Positions 48,625 to 58,950 are shown, counted from the stretch's first letter. The stretch: 64,000 nucleotides of DNA from Candidatus Minthosoma equi (GCA_018064885.1 JAGHUI010000006.1:1-64000); one strand, 5' to 3'. Numbers and translations: made by a program. The notes: a model not told the origin generated them from the letters alone.

Positions 48625-49692
48625 CTACTTGTGCTGTTCCTTCTGCATTTGCTTCCATTGTGCCTTAGCAAGCTCTTGCATATCAACAGCTTCGTCTTTC
48701 TCATCTACGATCTCGAAGCCGAGCATTGTTTCAATAACGTCTTCGAGGGTTACGATTCCACGAAGGCATCCATATTCGTCAATGATGATTGAAATATGTT
48801 CTTTCTTCTCAAGGAGCTTTTCCCAAATGTCGGAAACATCTTCATCCTCAGAGAAAGAAAGTATCGGACGTGCTAACTGACCGAGAGTCACATCGAACTT
48901 GTCTTCTGCAAGGCTTTCAAGAATATCCTGACGAAGAACGTAGCCTGTAATGTAATCGCTTTCTTCGCCTTTATAAACAGGGATACGAGAGTGGTTGCGG
49001 AATTCCTCGTCATTGTAGAAATCGCGAAGAGTCATTTCCTCTTCTGCCATAGTGACAACGACACTAGGAGTCATTATCTCATGTGCAGTAACACTATCAA
49101 GTTTCAAGAGGTTCTGGATCATCCTGTTCTCCTTCTTTTCCAGCACACCTTCTTCTGTACCAACAGTCACCATTGCTGCAACCTCATCGCGTGTGACAGA
49201 TTCTTGAGTGGATGTGGAGCCTACAAGGTGAGTTATCTTTTCAAGTATGACTACGAGTATGTAGGTGAGAATAACCAGCACATGGATGATGCGGCTTGCT
49301 GGGATGGCAAGCTTGCGCCAATATGTGGAGCCTATGGTTTTTGGCACTATCTCGGAGAACACAAGTATGAGGAATGTGAACACTCCGGAAACAATACCTA
49401 TGAAGAGGCTCATCTCTTCTGATGTGTGGTATGTCAGGGATGCATAGCTGCCTGCCTGAGAGCCGACGAGGGATGCACCTACGGTGTTTGCAATTGTATT
49501 GACGATAAGAATAGCAGAAATAGGACGGTCAATGTTCGTCTTGTATTTCTTCAGTCTTTCCCATCCCTTGGCTCCTTGCTGCTCAAGAGTGGTGACATAA
49601 GACATTGGAGTAGAGAGGATGGTTGCCTCTAGTACTGAGCATATTGCCGAAATGATTAACGACAACAGCATGTAGAGAATAATCAGTTCCAT
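48625..49692 (-). CDS. CNNM/CorC-like (DUF21 and CBS pair) membrane protein
   Basis: 355 residues. An N-terminal DUF21 domain with three to four membrane helices (LIILYMLLSLIISAICSVLEATIL, ISAILIVNTIANTVGASLVGS, LFIGIVSGVFTFLILVFSEIVPKTIG) is followed by two CBS domains (MTPSVVV...RIPVYKGEESDYITGYV and EYGCLRGIVTLEDVIETMLG). The C-terminal CorC/HlyC transporter-associated domain usual in this family is missing. Members are implicated in Mg2+/Co2+ transport. It has a ~190-nt leader and its own -7 box. Confidence 0.9.
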   Translation of the reverse strand: MELIILYMLLSLIISAICSVLEATILSTPMSYVTTLEQQGAKGWERLKKYKTNIDRPISAILIVNTIANTVGASLVGSQAGSYASLTYHTSEEMSLFIGIVSGVFTFLILVFSEIVPKTIGSTYWRKLAIPASRIIHVLVILTYILVVILEKITHLVGSTSTQESVTRDEVAAMVTVGTEEGVLEKKENRMIQNLLKLDSVTAHEIMTPSVVVTMAEEEMTLRDFYNDEEFRNHSRIPVYKGEESDYITGYVLRQDILESLAEDKFDVTLGQLARPILSFSEDEDVSDIWEKLLEKKEHISIIIDEYGCLRGIVTLEDVIETMLGFEIVDEKDEAVDMQELAKAQWKQMQKEQHK

Positions 49693-50040
49693 AAGCCTGA
49701 AATGCTTGATTTGTCGTTAATAATTGTGTTATCACTAATAATGTAAATGCGGTTACTGCTTACCGCCGGATAACTGTCAGGATCCATGTTCTTGTTTTTT
49801 TTCGAATGTGCCTTGCGGCTGTGATATATTATAAATAATGTGTTAATAATAGAGGCATAACGAATGCCCATTATTTCTTTACGGCACAAAGGTACGCTAT
49901 TTTTTTTAATTATTCAGTACAAATCATGTCAAATTCTCATTTTTTCATTCACAAGTACTATTTCGCACTATTAAATAGACTTTTACAATGCCATTTTTGA
50001 TTTTCTACTCGGAAAAATTTTTCTTATGATTAAATAATGT
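49693..50040. other. Divergent intergenic region with promoters
   Basis: Contains the leader of the CNNM/CorC-like gene with a short frame (see rejected items). A -7 box for that gene is at 49887-49894. Otherwise no gene, RNA motif or repeat is recognised. Confidence 0.5.
49887..49894 (-). promoter_or_regulatory. -7 box of the CNNM/CorC-like gene
   Basis: The minus strand reads TACCTTTG followed by TGCC. Confidence 0.55.
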
Positions 50041-50048
50041 TAACTTTG
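50041..50048 (+). promoter_or_regulatory. -7 box of the 214-residue protein gene
   Basis: TAACTTTG followed by CATAAC, 37 nt before ATG 50086. Confidence 0.6.
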
Positions 50049-50085
50049 CATAACAATTTACATTTGTTCATTAATAATAAAAATA

Positions 50086-50730
50086 ATGGCGTTTTTAGAT
50101 ATTTTCAAAAAGAAGGAGAAAGAGACTGTGGGTGGAATGGAGGATTTCATGACTCTCATCCGCGTTTATTTCCAAAGTGTTCTTGCGTCAAATCTGGGAA
50201 TTTCCAACTTGAATGCTCTGCCAGATTTGCTTACATTCAAAAGAACGCTTCATGTAGCAACAGTAAACAACAAGCTTGGCGTCGGAGAGAAGAAGGCGTG
50301 CGCCAAGATGCTCAAGGATTTGTATGGCATCAGCGACGGGTTCTTCAAGGAGATTGACCAAAGCATCAAGAAGAACTGCAGAACGCAGAACGACGTGAGC
50401 AGATACCTTTTCTTGTTCCAGGGCTTCACCCAGGACACCATGATGCTCATGGGCAACCTTCTCAAATGGAAGTTCCGCATTCCTGGATTCATGAAGAAGA
50501 TGATAAAGAAAGTGACTGACAGCACAGTTCACGATGTCCTCACAAAGAGCTCATGGGATGATGATGGTGTGCGCAAGACGGTCTTCGCTGTACGCAAATA
50601 CCAGCAAATGCTCGGTTTCAGCGAGGCTTGGATTCAGGAGTATGTTTACAATCTCATCACACTCGCAAAGAAGGAGCCTAACCCTACTGACGAGGAGGTT
50701 GCAAAAGCAGAGGCGAAAGCAAAAAAGTAA
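50086..50730 (+). CDS. Conserved helical protein, unknown function
   Basis: 214 residues, all-helical and charged, no signal peptide (MAFLDIFKKKEKETVGGMEDFMTLIRVYFQSVLASN...), with a C-terminal alanine/lysine-rich tail. Its position next to zapA suggests a cytoplasmic role, but no family is recognised. Own promoter; no terminator seen before the next gene's promoter at 50837. Confidence 0.65.
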   Translation: MAFLDIFKKKEKETVGGMEDFMTLIRVYFQSVLASNLGISNLNALPDLLTFKRTLHVATVNNKLGVGEKKACAKMLKDLYGISDGFFKEIDQSIKKNCRTQNDVSRYLFLFQGFTQDTMMLMGNLLKWKFRIPGFMKKMIKKVTDSTVHDVLTKSSWDDDGVRKTVFAVRKYQQMLGFSEAWIQEYVYNLITLAKKEPNPTDEEVAKAEAKAKK

Positions 50731-50836
50731 AGTATAAAATCTTAAATTATAGGCAGAAATAGCCTATTTACTAAACTTTTTCAAAAAGAAAAGTCATTTT
50801 TTTCACCGCAAAAGGTAATAAATGATCTATTTTTTA

Positions 50837-50844
50837 TAAATTTG
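50837..50844 (+). promoter_or_regulatory. -7 box of the zapA operon
   Basis: TAAATTTG followed by CAAAAAG. Confidence 0.6.
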
Positions 50845-50883
50845 CAAAAAGTTGTAGATAATCTCTAAAGGAAGTACACAAAG

Positions 50884-51207
50884 ATGACATCTGAAGAAAG
50901 ACAGTCAATGAAGAAATTCGAGGCAAAGATCCGACAGGTCATTGCTCAATTTCGTGTGCTTAAGCAAGAGAATGAAGATCTCTACTCTGAACTTGAGAAC
51001 AAAGACAATGAGATTAAACGGCTGAAGGCTGAGCTTGATCAGCGCACCCGCGACTACAACAATCTGAAATTGGCCAAGATGATTGAAATCAGCGACTCTG
51101 ACATCAAGGAGTCAAAGATGAAAATCACACGAATGGTTCGAGAAATCAACAAATGCATCAGTATGCTATCTTCTGGAGCAGGAGAAGACTCCTCGTCCGA
51201 AGGATAA
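50884..51207 (+). CDS. Short coiled-coil protein upstream of zapA
   Basis: 107 residues, almost entirely a heptad coiled coil (FEAKIRQVIAQFRVLKQENEDLYSELENKDNEIKRLKAELDQR), then a Ser/Glu tail. The size and position next to zapA suggest a ZapB-like or other FtsZ-ring partner; this is an inference from architecture and context. Confidence 0.7.
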   Translation: MTSEERQSMKKFEAKIRQVIAQFRVLKQENEDLYSELENKDNEIKRLKAELDQRTRDYNNLKLAKMIEISDSDIKESKMKITRMVREINKCISMLSSGAGEDSSSEG

Positions 51208-51247
51208 TGTTTCTATATCTAGAACTAACTGATAATTGCAAAAGTGC

Positions 51248-51541
51248 ATGGCAGAGAAGCTTAACATAAAAGTAACAATCGAAGACATTCCCCTACCCCT
51301 TCAGGTATCATCGGCTGAAGAGGAGAAGATATATCGCGACGCTGCATCGACAATACAGCGCCGTGTGCAGCGATTGCGCGATGCCTACCCATCACTACCA
51401 AGCGATAAATACTATTATGTAATGGCAATGCTCAACACCGCAGTAGAAGCGGTCAAGGCGGCTGACAGAATAGACACTCAACCATACGTTGAGATGATGC
51501 ATGATATTGAGAAGGAAATCGAATCTCTCGGTATAAAATAA
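51248..51541 (+). CDS. zapA: Cell division protein ZapA
   Basis: 97 residues from MAEKLNIKVTIEDIPLPLQV, with the ZapA head (strand-helix, EEEKIYRDAASTIQRRVQRLRDAYPSLPSDKYYYVMAMLNTAVEA) and a C-terminal helix. ZapA cross-links FtsZ filaments at the division site. The start is the ATG at 51248 rather than 51236. It lies 40 nt downstream of the coiled-coil gene. Confidence 0.85.
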   Translation: MAEKLNIKVTIEDIPLPLQVSSAEEEKIYRDAASTIQRRVQRLRDAYPSLPSDKYYYVMAMLNTAVEAVKAADRIDTQPYVEMMHDIEKEIESLGIK

Positions 51542-51562
51542 TAATCTTTTAAGAATTTTTAT

Positions 51563-51622
51563 TGGCACAATTTCAGTAATTCACAAGGCTTGAGCCTAAT
51601 GAATTGCTTGATTGTGTCATTT
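51563..51622 (+). ncRNA. Structured intercistronic hairpin between zapA and rny
   Basis: GGCACAAT pairs with ATTGTGTC, AATTCA with TGAATT, and AGGCT with AGCCT, forming a stepped stem in the 115-nt gap. It is not followed by a T run. In other bacteria the zapA neighbourhood carries 6S RNA; a homologue or a leader of rny is possible but unproven. Confidence 0.35.
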
Positions 51623-51656
51623 TCATTTATAAACTATAACAAAACTATAACAAAAA

Positions 51657-53198
51657 ATGGACATTTCTATTGTCATACTTATCGCTGTTGCATGCTTGAT
51701 AATTGGCGCTGCAATTGGCTTCTGCCTTTTCCGCTATGTTATTAAGCAGAAATACAATCAGATAATAAAAGAAGGTGAGATTGAGGCAGAAAACCTCAAA
51801 AATAAGAAAGAGCTTGAAGCTGAGAAGAAGTACCTCAACCGCAAGGCTGAACTCGACAAGGAGGCCAACCAGCGCAACCAGAAGGCACAGGCTTTCGAGA
51901 ACAAGCTCAAGCAGCGTGAGTTGTCTCTCAACCAGAGACAGGAGAATCTTGCAAAGAAGGATCAGGAGATTGATTCTTTGAAAGAAGACCTCAGCCGTCA
52001 GCAGGAAAAACTAAACGCTAAGAAGGAAGAAGTAAACCACATCATTGCTGAAGAGAGATCCCGCCTTGAGGCAATCAGCGGTCTTTCTTCTGACGAAGCA
52101 AAGGAGGCACTCATTGAAGGCCTCAAGGATGAAGCAAAGACTCAGGCACAGCAGTACATCAACGAGATCATTGACGACGCCAAGATGACTGCAAACAAGG
52201 AAGCAAAGAAGATTGTCATCCAGTCTATCCAGCGCGTTGCAACAGAAACAGCAATTGAGAACTCTGTCAGCGTGTTCCATATTGACAGCGACGAAGTAAA
52301 GGGCCGCGTCATCGGACGTGAGGGACGCAACATTCGTGCTCTCGAAGCTGCAACTGGTACAGAAATCGTTGTCGATGACACGCCAGAAGCTATCGTAATC
52401 AGCGCTTTCGACCCTGTCCGCCGCGAAATCTGCCGCCTTGCTCTTCACCAGCTCGTTGCTGACGGACGTATTCACCCAGCACGTATTGAAGAGGTTGTTG
52501 CTAAGGTAAAGAAGCAGGTTGAGGAAGAAATCATTGAAACTGGTAAGCGTACAACTATTGACCTTGGCATTCATGGACTCCATCCTGACTTGATACGCAT
52601 CGTAGGTAAGATGAAGTATCGTTCTTCTTACGGACAGAATCTTCTTCAGCATGCTCGCGAAACAGCTAATCTCTGTGCTGTTATGGCTGCTGAGCTTGGA
52701 CTCAACCCTAAGAAGGCGCGCCGCGCTGGTCTTCTCCACGATATTGGCAAGGTACCAGATGAGCAGCTTGAGATTCCACACGCACTCTATGGTGCTCAGA
52801 TTGCAGAGAAGTTCAAGGAGAAGCCAGACATCTGCAATGCTATCGGTGCTCACCATGATGAGATGGAAATGACTTCTCTCCTCGCGCCTATCGTGCAGGT
52901 ATGTGATGCTATCTCTGGCGCACGCCCTGGTGCTCGTAGAGAAATTGTTGAAGCATACATCAAGCGTCTTAACGACCTCGAGAACTTGGCTGCAAGCTAT
53001 CCTGGAGTGACAAAGACTTATGCTATCCAGGCAGGTCGTGAACTTCGTGTCATCGTTGGTGCAGACAAGATCTCTGACAAGGAAATTGATGTTCTCAGCG
53101 CTGACATTGCCAAGAAGATTCAGGATGAGATGACTTACCCAGGACAGGTTAAGATTACCGTCATACGTGAGACTCGAGCAGTAGCGTATGCTAAATAA
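51657..53198 (+). CDS. rny: Ribonuclease Y
   Basis: 513 residues. N-terminal membrane helix ([20 protein letters not shown]), long coiled coil to ~170, a KH domain ([21 protein letters not shown]) and an HD domain ([20 protein letters not shown]). RNase Y starts mRNA decay at the membrane. Downstream of zapA after a structured gap, and followed by a terminator. Confidence 0.96.
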   Translation: MDISIVILIAVACLIIGAAIGFCLFRYVIKQKYNQIIKEGEIEAENLKNKKELEAEKKYLNRKAELDKEANQRNQKAQAFENKLKQRELSLNQRQENLAKKDQEIDSLKEDLSRQQEKLNAKKEEVNHIIAEERSRLEAISGLSSDEAKEALIEGLKDEAKTQAQQYINEIIDDAKMTANKEAKKIVIQSIQRVATETAIENSVSVFHIDSDEVKGRVIGREGRNIRALEAATGTEIVVDDTPEAIVISAFDPVRREICRLALHQLVADGRIHPARIEEVVAKVKKQVEEEIIETGKRTTIDLGIHGLHPDLIRIVGKMKYRSSYGQNLLQHARETANLCAVMAAELGLNPKKARRAGLLHDIGKVPDEQLEIPHALYGAQIAEKFKEKPDICNAIGAHHDEMEMTSLLAPIVQVCDAISGARPGARREIVEAYIKRLNDLENLAASYPGVTKTYAIQAGRELRVIVGADKISDKEIDVLSADIAKKIQDEMTYPGQVKITVIRETRAVAYAK

Positions 53199-53226
53199 TA
53201 TGAAGGTATAGCTGCTTAAAGACACA

Positions 53227-53265
53227 TAAAATCCTTTGTCCAATTCTCCGGGCAAAGGATTTTTA
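53227..53265 (+). terminator. Rho-independent terminator of rny
   Basis: AAATCCTTTGTCC / GGCAAAGGATTT stem followed by TT and A/T-rich sequence. Confidence 0.8.
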
Positions 53266-53392
53266 TATGTTTGATAGAATATCAAAGCTTTTTTCACAAT
53301 AAATAACATCTGCTTTCGTTTATATATTAAAGCATCAAGAACAATCGCAACGAATTAGAATGTGATAATGCTTTAATCCACAACCATAGCAC

Positions 53393-54478
53393 ATGAATTT
53401 AAACTACATACATATTATTATAGCGTTCCTGACAAGCTTAGTATTTTCCCTGATTGGAACACCTTTCATTGTAAAGATATGCAATAATCACGGACTATAC
53501 GATCAACCAAACAACAGAAAAGTTCACAAAGAGGCTATCCCACGACTTGGAGGTTCTCTATTCATGCCTTCACTAGGAGTTGGAGTTGCTGTAACTCTTG
53601 CAGTGGTTTATGGCAGCCTTCAAAAAGACTTTGACATCACCCTGTCTGCCATTATGATGGCAATAGGTTCATTGCTTATATACCTCATTGGAATACTGGA
53701 TGATTTGAACGGTATGAAGGCTGTGCATAAATTCATCATTCAGACAATAGCTGCACTTGTATTCCCGCTATGCAATCTGATGATCAACAATCTGCATGGG
53801 CTTTTCGGAATATATGAGATACCAATATGGATTAGCTATCCTCTCACAGTATTTGTAATTCTATTAATTGTAAACGCAATGAACCTGATTGATGGCATTG
53901 ACGGATTGTCTTCAAGTTTATCAATCTTAATCCTTGGCTCATTTGCATATCTGTTTTTCATGCTCAACTCTCCCCTATTCTGTATTATAAGTACAAGTCT
54001 AGTTGGTGCGCTTGCGGCATTCTTTATATATAATTTCTATGGGAAAGTAGGAGGTTTAAAGATCTTCATGGGGGACTCTGGAAGTCTTTTCCTTGGATAC
54101 GTTATCGCATACTTAGCAATTAAATACCAGATGTCTAATGAATGCAATGGTTTTCCATACAGAGAAGAATCTCTATTAATATCTTTCACTCTGGTTTTCA
54201 TTCCTTGTATCGATGTAATAAGAGTTGCCCTTCAAAGAAAGTTCAATGGCAAAAGTATATTTGAAGCAGACAAAACACATATACATCACAAAATCATGCA
54301 GATGGGTCTTGACATGCACCAAGCATTAGCAGTTATCCTGACTTTATTTATTTCTATCTGCCTTATCAACTATGGACTTTATGTGGGAAATCTACAAATG
54401 ACATATATCATATTAATAAACATACTTGTTTACAGTCTATTTATATGGATTGTAACAAAATTCAAAGCGCAAATATGA
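53393..54478 (+). CDS. MraY/WecA-family polyprenyl-phosphate sugar-1-phosphate transferase
   Basis: 361 residues with about 11 transmembrane helices. Active-site motifs: HKEAIPRLGG near 45, NAMNLIDGIDGLSS, IFMGDSGSLFLGY and a C-terminal THIHHKIMQMG, as in WecA/TagO enzymes that start glycan chains on undecaprenyl phosphate. It probably initiates the polysaccharide made by the cluster at 56.5-64 kb. The ATG of the following gene lies inside its stop (ATATGA), giving tight coupling. Confidence 0.9.
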   Translation: MNLNYIHIIIAFLTSLVFSLIGTPFIVKICNNHGLYDQPNNRKVHKEAIPRLGGSLFMPSLGVGVAVTLAVVYGSLQKDFDITLSAIMMAIGSLLIYLIGILDDLNGMKAVHKFIIQTIAALVFPLCNLMINNLHGLFGIYEIPIWISYPLTVFVILLIVNAMNLIDGIDGLSSSLSILILGSFAYLFFMLNSPLFCIISTSLVGALAAFFIYNFYGKVGGLKIFMGDSGSLFLGYVIAYLAIKYQMSNECNGFPYREESLLISFTLVFIPCIDVIRVALQRKFNGKSIFEADKTHIHHKIMQMGLDMHQALAVILTLFISICLINYGLYVGNLQMTYIILINILVYSLFIWIVTKFKAQI

Positions 54479-56013
54479 TGATAAAAAGAGCTTTGCAAAT
54501 ACTCTTGTTATCAGCAACAGGCATTGCTGCTGGTAATGCTCAGACACCTGACCTGACAGATGGAATCAAAACCTCTGTCGAGATGTCTGGCACATTGTCT
54601 GATGGTCATTATTCACCATTATGGCTAAACGCAAACAAATATGGGCTTTCTTCTATCGAAAGGAATTCCGGATACATTAGAGGAGGAGTATATCGCTCTG
54701 CAGTAAACGACTCACTAAGAAAATGGGATGTCGGCTACGGAGTTGATATTGCTGTTGCTGCAAATCATTCAAGCACATTTCGTATCCAGCAGCTTTATGC
54801 TGATGTAAAATGGATGAAAGGATTGCTGACTGTAGGTCAAAAGCAACAGCCTATGCAATTGAAAAACAATGAACTGAGTAGCGGTTCACAGACATTAGGC
54901 ATCAACTCTCTCCCTTATCCTGAAATAAGGCTTGCTCTGCCTAATTATTGGCATATTCCTGGAACCAAAGGATTTTTGTCTATCAAAGGACATGTGGCAT
55001 ACGGTATGCTTACAGACAATTCCTTTGAGAAGGACTTTGTTCATGGCACAAGCAGCTATAACAAGAACACGCTCATGCATAGCAAGGCTGGATATCTGAA
55101 GTTGGGAAAGGACGAGAAGCCTTTCTCTGTTGAAGCTGGAGTAGAAATGGCTTCACAGTTTGGAGGAACACGCTATGCCTACGACAAGGGAGTATATACT
55201 GAAACAAAGATGGAGTCGGGCTTTTCTTCATTTTGGCATGCATTAGCAGGTGGTGGTACTGACAGCAGTACTGACGGTGCAATCAAAAACAACGAAGGAA
55301 ATATGCTTGGCAGCTGGTTGCTTCGCGTTAACTATGAAACAAAGACTGCGAAATTCGGTCTGTATGCAGACCAGTTCTTTGAGGATCACTCTGGCATGTT
55401 CCATCTTGACTATGATGGATATGCAAATGAGAATGGCAAGATTGTAAAGAAAGACAACAAGTACTTGTTCTATCCTCTTAAAGACATTATGCTTGGTGCA
55501 GACATGCATCTAAAGAATTTTAGATACATTAGCGATGTTGTTGTGGAATATATGTACACAAAGTACCAGAGCGGACCTGTATATGTTGACAGGACATTGA
55601 ACTTTACTGATCATATCGGAGGTAGAGATGACTACTATAACAATAGTACATTCTCAGGATGGCAACATTGGGGAAGAGCAATTGGCAACCCGCTATACAT
55701 CTCTCCCGAATACAACACAGATGGTTCACTTTCATTCCAATGCAATCGTTTTGTTGCATGGCATTTAGGAATGTCAGGAAATCCTACAGAAGACTTGCAT
55801 TACCGACTCCTCACCACGATCCAAAAGGGATGGGGCACATACAGGAAGCCATACATAGATCCTCGCAACAACTTTAGCTTTGTACTTGAGGCTTCGTACA
55901 ATCTGCATAAGCTATATGAAGGTGTCAGCATTGGAGCTGCATTCGGTTTTGACAGAGGACAACTATTAGGAAACAACACAGGTGGAACCCTTACAATAAA
56001 GTTTGAAAGATGA
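54475..56013 (+). CDS. Capsule assembly Wzi-like outer-membrane protein
   Basis: About 512 residues from MMIKRALQILLLSATGIAAGNAQ (signal peptide). The mature part alternates amphipathic strands, with SPLWLNANKYGLSS, YADVKWMKGLLTVGQKQQP and a DHSGMFHLDYDGY motif near the middle, fitting the Wzi family of 18-strand barrels that anchor capsule to the cell surface. ATG 54475 overlaps the preceding stop. The gene after it also starts by an ATGA overlap. Confidence 0.82.
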   Translation: MMIKRALQILLLSATGIAAGNAQTPDLTDGIKTSVEMSGTLSDGHYSPLWLNANKYGLSSIERNSGYIRGGVYRSAVNDSLRKWDVGYGVDIAVAANHSSTFRIQQLYADVKWMKGLLTVGQKQQPMQLKNNELSSGSQTLGINSLPYPEIRLALPNYWHIPGTKGFLSIKGHVAYGMLTDNSFEKDFVHGTSSYNKNTLMHSKAGYLKLGKDEKPFSVEAGVEMASQFGGTRYAYDKGVYTETKMESGFSSFWHALAGGGTDSSTDGAIKNNEGNMLGSWLLRVNYETKTAKFGLYADQFFEDHSGMFHLDYDGYANENGKIVKKDNKYLFYPLKDIMLGADMHLKNFRYISDVVVEYMYTKYQSGPVYVDRTLNFTDHIGGRDDYYNNSTFSGWQHWGRAIGNPLYISPEYNTDGSLSFQCNRFVAWHLGMSGNPTEDLHYRLLTTIQKGWGTYRKPYIDPRNNFSFVLEASYNLHKLYEGVSIGAAFGFDRGQLLGNNTGGTLTIKFER

Positions 56014-56462
56014 AAAAGGCACTATACATTTTCACATCCGTCATAGCATACTTTGCATTATGCATGGCAATGATTTCTTGTGACATAGAAACCTCTGACA
56101 ATGGCAATTTGGACGGTTTTTGGCAGCTCACACAGATTGACTCAATTGCCAACAATAAATCTGTATTGGTGAAAGAGAGCCAGATATTCTGGGCATTTCA
56201 AACTGACGTTATGGAAGTTAGGAATCTTAAAGCTGGTGACACGAAGGTTTTATTCCGTTTTGAGAAGACTGGAAATCAGTTATCAATCCACACTCCTTAT
56301 CTTGAAAAAGATAAAGACCATAGAGAACTGCTGTCAGACAGCACAATACTTAAAACATATTGTATTCAAGGCCTTGGAGAAACCTACGAAATCAATCAGC
56401 TAAGCAATTCAAACATGCAGCTATCCGGTTCTGTTTTACGTCTGCATTTCAGAAAATACTAA
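56010..56462 (+). CDS. Lipocalin-like lipoprotein
   Basis: 150 residues with a lipobox-like start (CMAMISC; C24 candidate). LDGFWQLTQIDS and RFEKTGNQLSIHTP fit lipocalin-like domains of Bacteroidetes (DUF4488 group), small barrels that bind lipids or hydrophobic ligands. The ATGA overlap with the Wzi-like gene indicates one transcript. Confidence 0.72.
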   Translation: MKKALYIFTSVIAYFALCMAMISCDIETSDNGNLDGFWQLTQIDSIANNKSVLVKESQIFWAFQTDVMEVRNLKAGDTKVLFRFEKTGNQLSIHTPYLEKDKDHRELLSDSTILKTYCIQGLGETYEINQLSNSNMQLSGSVLRLHFRKY

Positions 56463-56470
56463 TATTCTCT

Positions 56471-57217
56471 CTATAGGAATTCAAATATCTTCGTAAGGTA
56501 TTTGCAAGAACACATAAGAAAATTAGAATAGATGCCATTGCGACGACAAGCGATGGCATCTTCTTTTGTCAGCAAAAGACGATTGCTGATGTTCTTTGTT
56601 GAAGCACCTCCTGTACGCATTGTAACCATATCTAAAGGCAAGTATTTTGTTTTTATCTTTGCCTTACACAAAAAACGGATAAGAATGTCGTAATCGGCAG
56701 CAAGCTTATAATCAAGAGAAAACAAACCATTCTTTTCATATACCTCTCTACGACAATAAAAAGAAGGATGAGCTGGCATATATCCCCATCTCATTCTCCA
56801 CGGACGGAAGTTTTTGGAAGAATAATAGCGAACACATTTGTTAAGGTCATCATCTTTTACAAAATGGATGTCTCCATATACAGCATCAACATTACTAATA
56901 CCATCTGCTATCAGTCCTAAGATATTATCTGAAGTATAGAAATCATCACTATTCAGAATACCGACAACGTCTCCTGTAGCTCTGCTAATGCCACGATTCA
57001 TGGCATCATATAAGCCATTATCCTTTTCAGACACCCACTTCATTCTCTCTCCGAATATTGGTTCGTATTCTTTAATAATATCAAGAGTGTTATCACGTGA
57101 GCATCCATCTTGAATAATAACCTCGTAATCAGTATATGACTGGCGAAGAATACTATCCAATGTGTCCCTTAATGTTGAACCACTATTATATGTTGCAGTA
57201 ATAATTGATATTTTCAT
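56471..57217 (-). CDS. Family 2 glycosyltransferase
   Basis: 248 residues. GT-A fold: SIITATYNSGSTLRDTLDSILRQSYTDYEVIIQDGCSRDNT and the nucleotide/metal motif ILNSDDFY, then WVSEKDNGLYDAMNRGI. Transfers a sugar during repeat-unit assembly; donor unknown. Last gene of the minus-strand cluster. Confidence 0.92.
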   Translation of the reverse strand: MKISIITATYNSGSTLRDTLDSILRQSYTDYEVIIQDGCSRDNTLDIIKEYEPIFGERMKWVSEKDNGLYDAMNRGISRATGDVVGILNSDDFYTSDNILGLIADGISNVDAVYGDIHFVKDDDLNKCVRYYSSKNFRPWRMRWGYMPAHPSFYCRREVYEKNGLFSLDYKLAADYDILIRFLCKAKIKTKYLPLDMVTMRTGGASTKNISNRLLLTKEDAIACRRNGIYSNFLMCSCKYLTKIFEFL

Positions 57218-57221
57218 TACT

Positions 57222-57842
57222 TTATTTCGAATTTATACATGCAAGAAACTCCTTAGGACTTCTAATATATTGAGATGCCTTTTTCAATTTATCCTCCGGC
57301 ATGTTCCACCATTCGGATTCAAGAAGCTGCTTGATAATTTCGCCATCAAAACGGAAACGAATAACTCTTGCAGGAACACCGCCAACGATGGAATAAGGGG
57401 GGACATCTTTCGTCACCACAGCCCCAGCACCAACAACAGCACCATGTCCAACGGTAACACCCCCATTAATTGTCACTCCATGTCCAATCCACACATCATT
57501 TCCTATTTTTACAGGAAGATACTCATCAGGAACATCAAAAGATGAGAAAACACCAGCATTACCACTACCCTGTACATTCTGGAATGCAGAAGACGTTGAC
57601 ACCCAATCCATCGGATGCTCTGCACCTCCAACAAACACATGATCTGCCAAACTACAGAAAGCGCCAACGGTGGTATGATCAAGTTTGCAGTCATATCCTA
57701 TATAAGAATATGGTCCCACAAAAGAATCAACCAATTCAGAACCGGCATAAACTTTCGAGGTCTTATCTACATGACTATTTCGCAGAGCAACACCTCTCAA
57801 CTTTTTTATGATTTTACTATATATATAGTGAAGTCCCATCAT
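57222..57842 (-). CDS. CatB/LbH-type acetyltransferase
   Basis: 206 residues with left-handed beta-helix hexapeptide repeats ([47 protein letters not shown]) and the CatB-like end ([14 protein letters not shown]). Probably O-acetylates a sugar of the polysaccharide. Four nt before the next gene in the cluster. Confidence 0.9.
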   Translation of the reverse strand: MMGLHYIYSKIIKKLRGVALRNSHVDKTSKVYAGSELVDSFVGPYSYIGYDCKLDHTTVGAFCSLADHVFVGGAEHPMDWVSTSSAFQNVQGSGNAGVFSSFDVPDEYLPVKIGNDVWIGHGVTINGGVTVGHGAVVGAGAVVTKDVPPYSIVGGVPARVIRFRFDGEIIKQLLESEWWNMPEDKLKKASQYIRSPKEFLACINSK

Positions 57843-57855
57843 CTATTCATTTAAG

Positions 57856-58950
57856 TCATTTTATTACTTGTTTAATAATATTCAGTTGGAAATTTGGAGT
57901 CCAATTGGTATCAATCTCCGAATAACAGTTCTTGCGAACCTGTTCTCTTTCTTCATCATGAGAGCATATCCAACTGGCTATACAATCTGCTAATGAGCCA
58001 ACATTATCTCTCTCAAAGAAGTTGCCCGTTTCATTAGGTTTTATCGCTTCATATTCAGGCATCTGCCATGCAAAGTCGTCATGTGTAATTACAGGTGTTC
58101 CATACACCATTGTGTGCATTGCTGTCAACCCAACATTACCAGGAGCCACACAAACATCTGCATTATATATAAGCTGAGCATTTTCTTTCTCATCATAGCA
58201 AGCACCATAGAACCACACATTATCTGTTATTTTCAGATCTTGTGCCATTTTAGAAAGGTTATCTTTTGCCTCTCCATTTCCAACTAATACTACATTACAT
58301 TTTGTTCCATTTCCTTTCAATTCAGCTACAGCCTTCAATAGCAAATCTAAACGCTTCACATAAGTTAATCTGCCAATAAAAAGCAAAACAGGGTTCGTAT
58401 TGTTAAAATGCAGAGCATAAATATCACTATCTGTCAATGAATTACGCAGATTTATTTGCTTATCATAATCCAAGGAATTATGTATAACATAAAGATTATC
58501 CTTTTTGTATCCGAAATTGCGAGCGACATCCTTTGCATGATTCCCATAAAGAAGAACAGCATCAGCCATAGAGAAGAACGCATGCTTCATCCACAATTTT
58601 ATTTTATTTTCTTTTCCATACCAACCATGGCTCCATATATAAATACGCTTCTTTGGATATATTGTTTTTGCAAGTATCAGCATCATCCAGGTACTGATAC
58701 AAAACAATTCTCCAAGCATAAGAAAGGTATCATATTTTTTCATGAGAGACACAACACCTTTCTGGTAATAAAATGGTTTTATCCATACATTATCAATATA
58801 AGTTACATCTTTTAGCACAGAATCGTCAAGTTCTTTAATATCTGTATTATTCTTTCCGAACACCCAGTGGCAATCATACTGCGTATCAAGAAGTTTGTAG
58901 ATACCCTCTCTATATTTCTGAGAAAAATTATATATTATGCAAAGTTTCAT
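57856..58950 (-). CDS. Family 1/4 glycosyltransferase
   Basis: 364 residues. The C-terminal donor domain (LFIGRLTYVKRLDLLLKAVAELK, VLVGNGEAKDNLSKMA, YNADVCVAPGNVGLTAMHTMVYGTPVITHDDF) is typical of GT4. Starts inside the end of the polymerase-like gene (23-nt overlap). Donor and acceptor unknown. Confidence 0.9.
   Translation of the reverse strand: MKLCIIYNFSQKYREGIYKLLDTQYDCHWVFGKNNTDIKELDDSVLKDVTYIDNVWIKPFYYQKGVVSLMKKYDTFLMLGELFCISTWMMLILAKTIYPKKRIYIWSHGWYGKENKIKLWMKHAFFSMADAVLLYGNHAKDVARNFGYKKDNLYVIHNSLDYDKQINLRNSLTDSDIYALHFNNTNPVLLFIGRLTYVKRLDLLLKAVAELKGNGTKCNVVLVGNGEAKDNLSKMAQDLKITDNVWFYGACYDEKENAQLIYNADVCVAPGNVGLTAMHTMVYGTPVITHDDFAWQMPEYEAIKPNETGNFFERDNVGSLADCIASWICSHDEEREQVRKNCYSEIDTNWTPNFQLNIIKQVIK

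Noticed and set aside
49683..49889. Leader frame (62-68 residues) before the CNNM/CorC-like gene
   Set aside because: It fits behind the promoter and overlaps the gene start, so an upstream regulatory frame is conceivable, but it shows no motif or clear ribosome-binding site.
52011..53309. Long antisense frame across rny
   Set aside because: RNase Y on the plus strand has all family motifs; the antisense frame is a codon-bias shadow.
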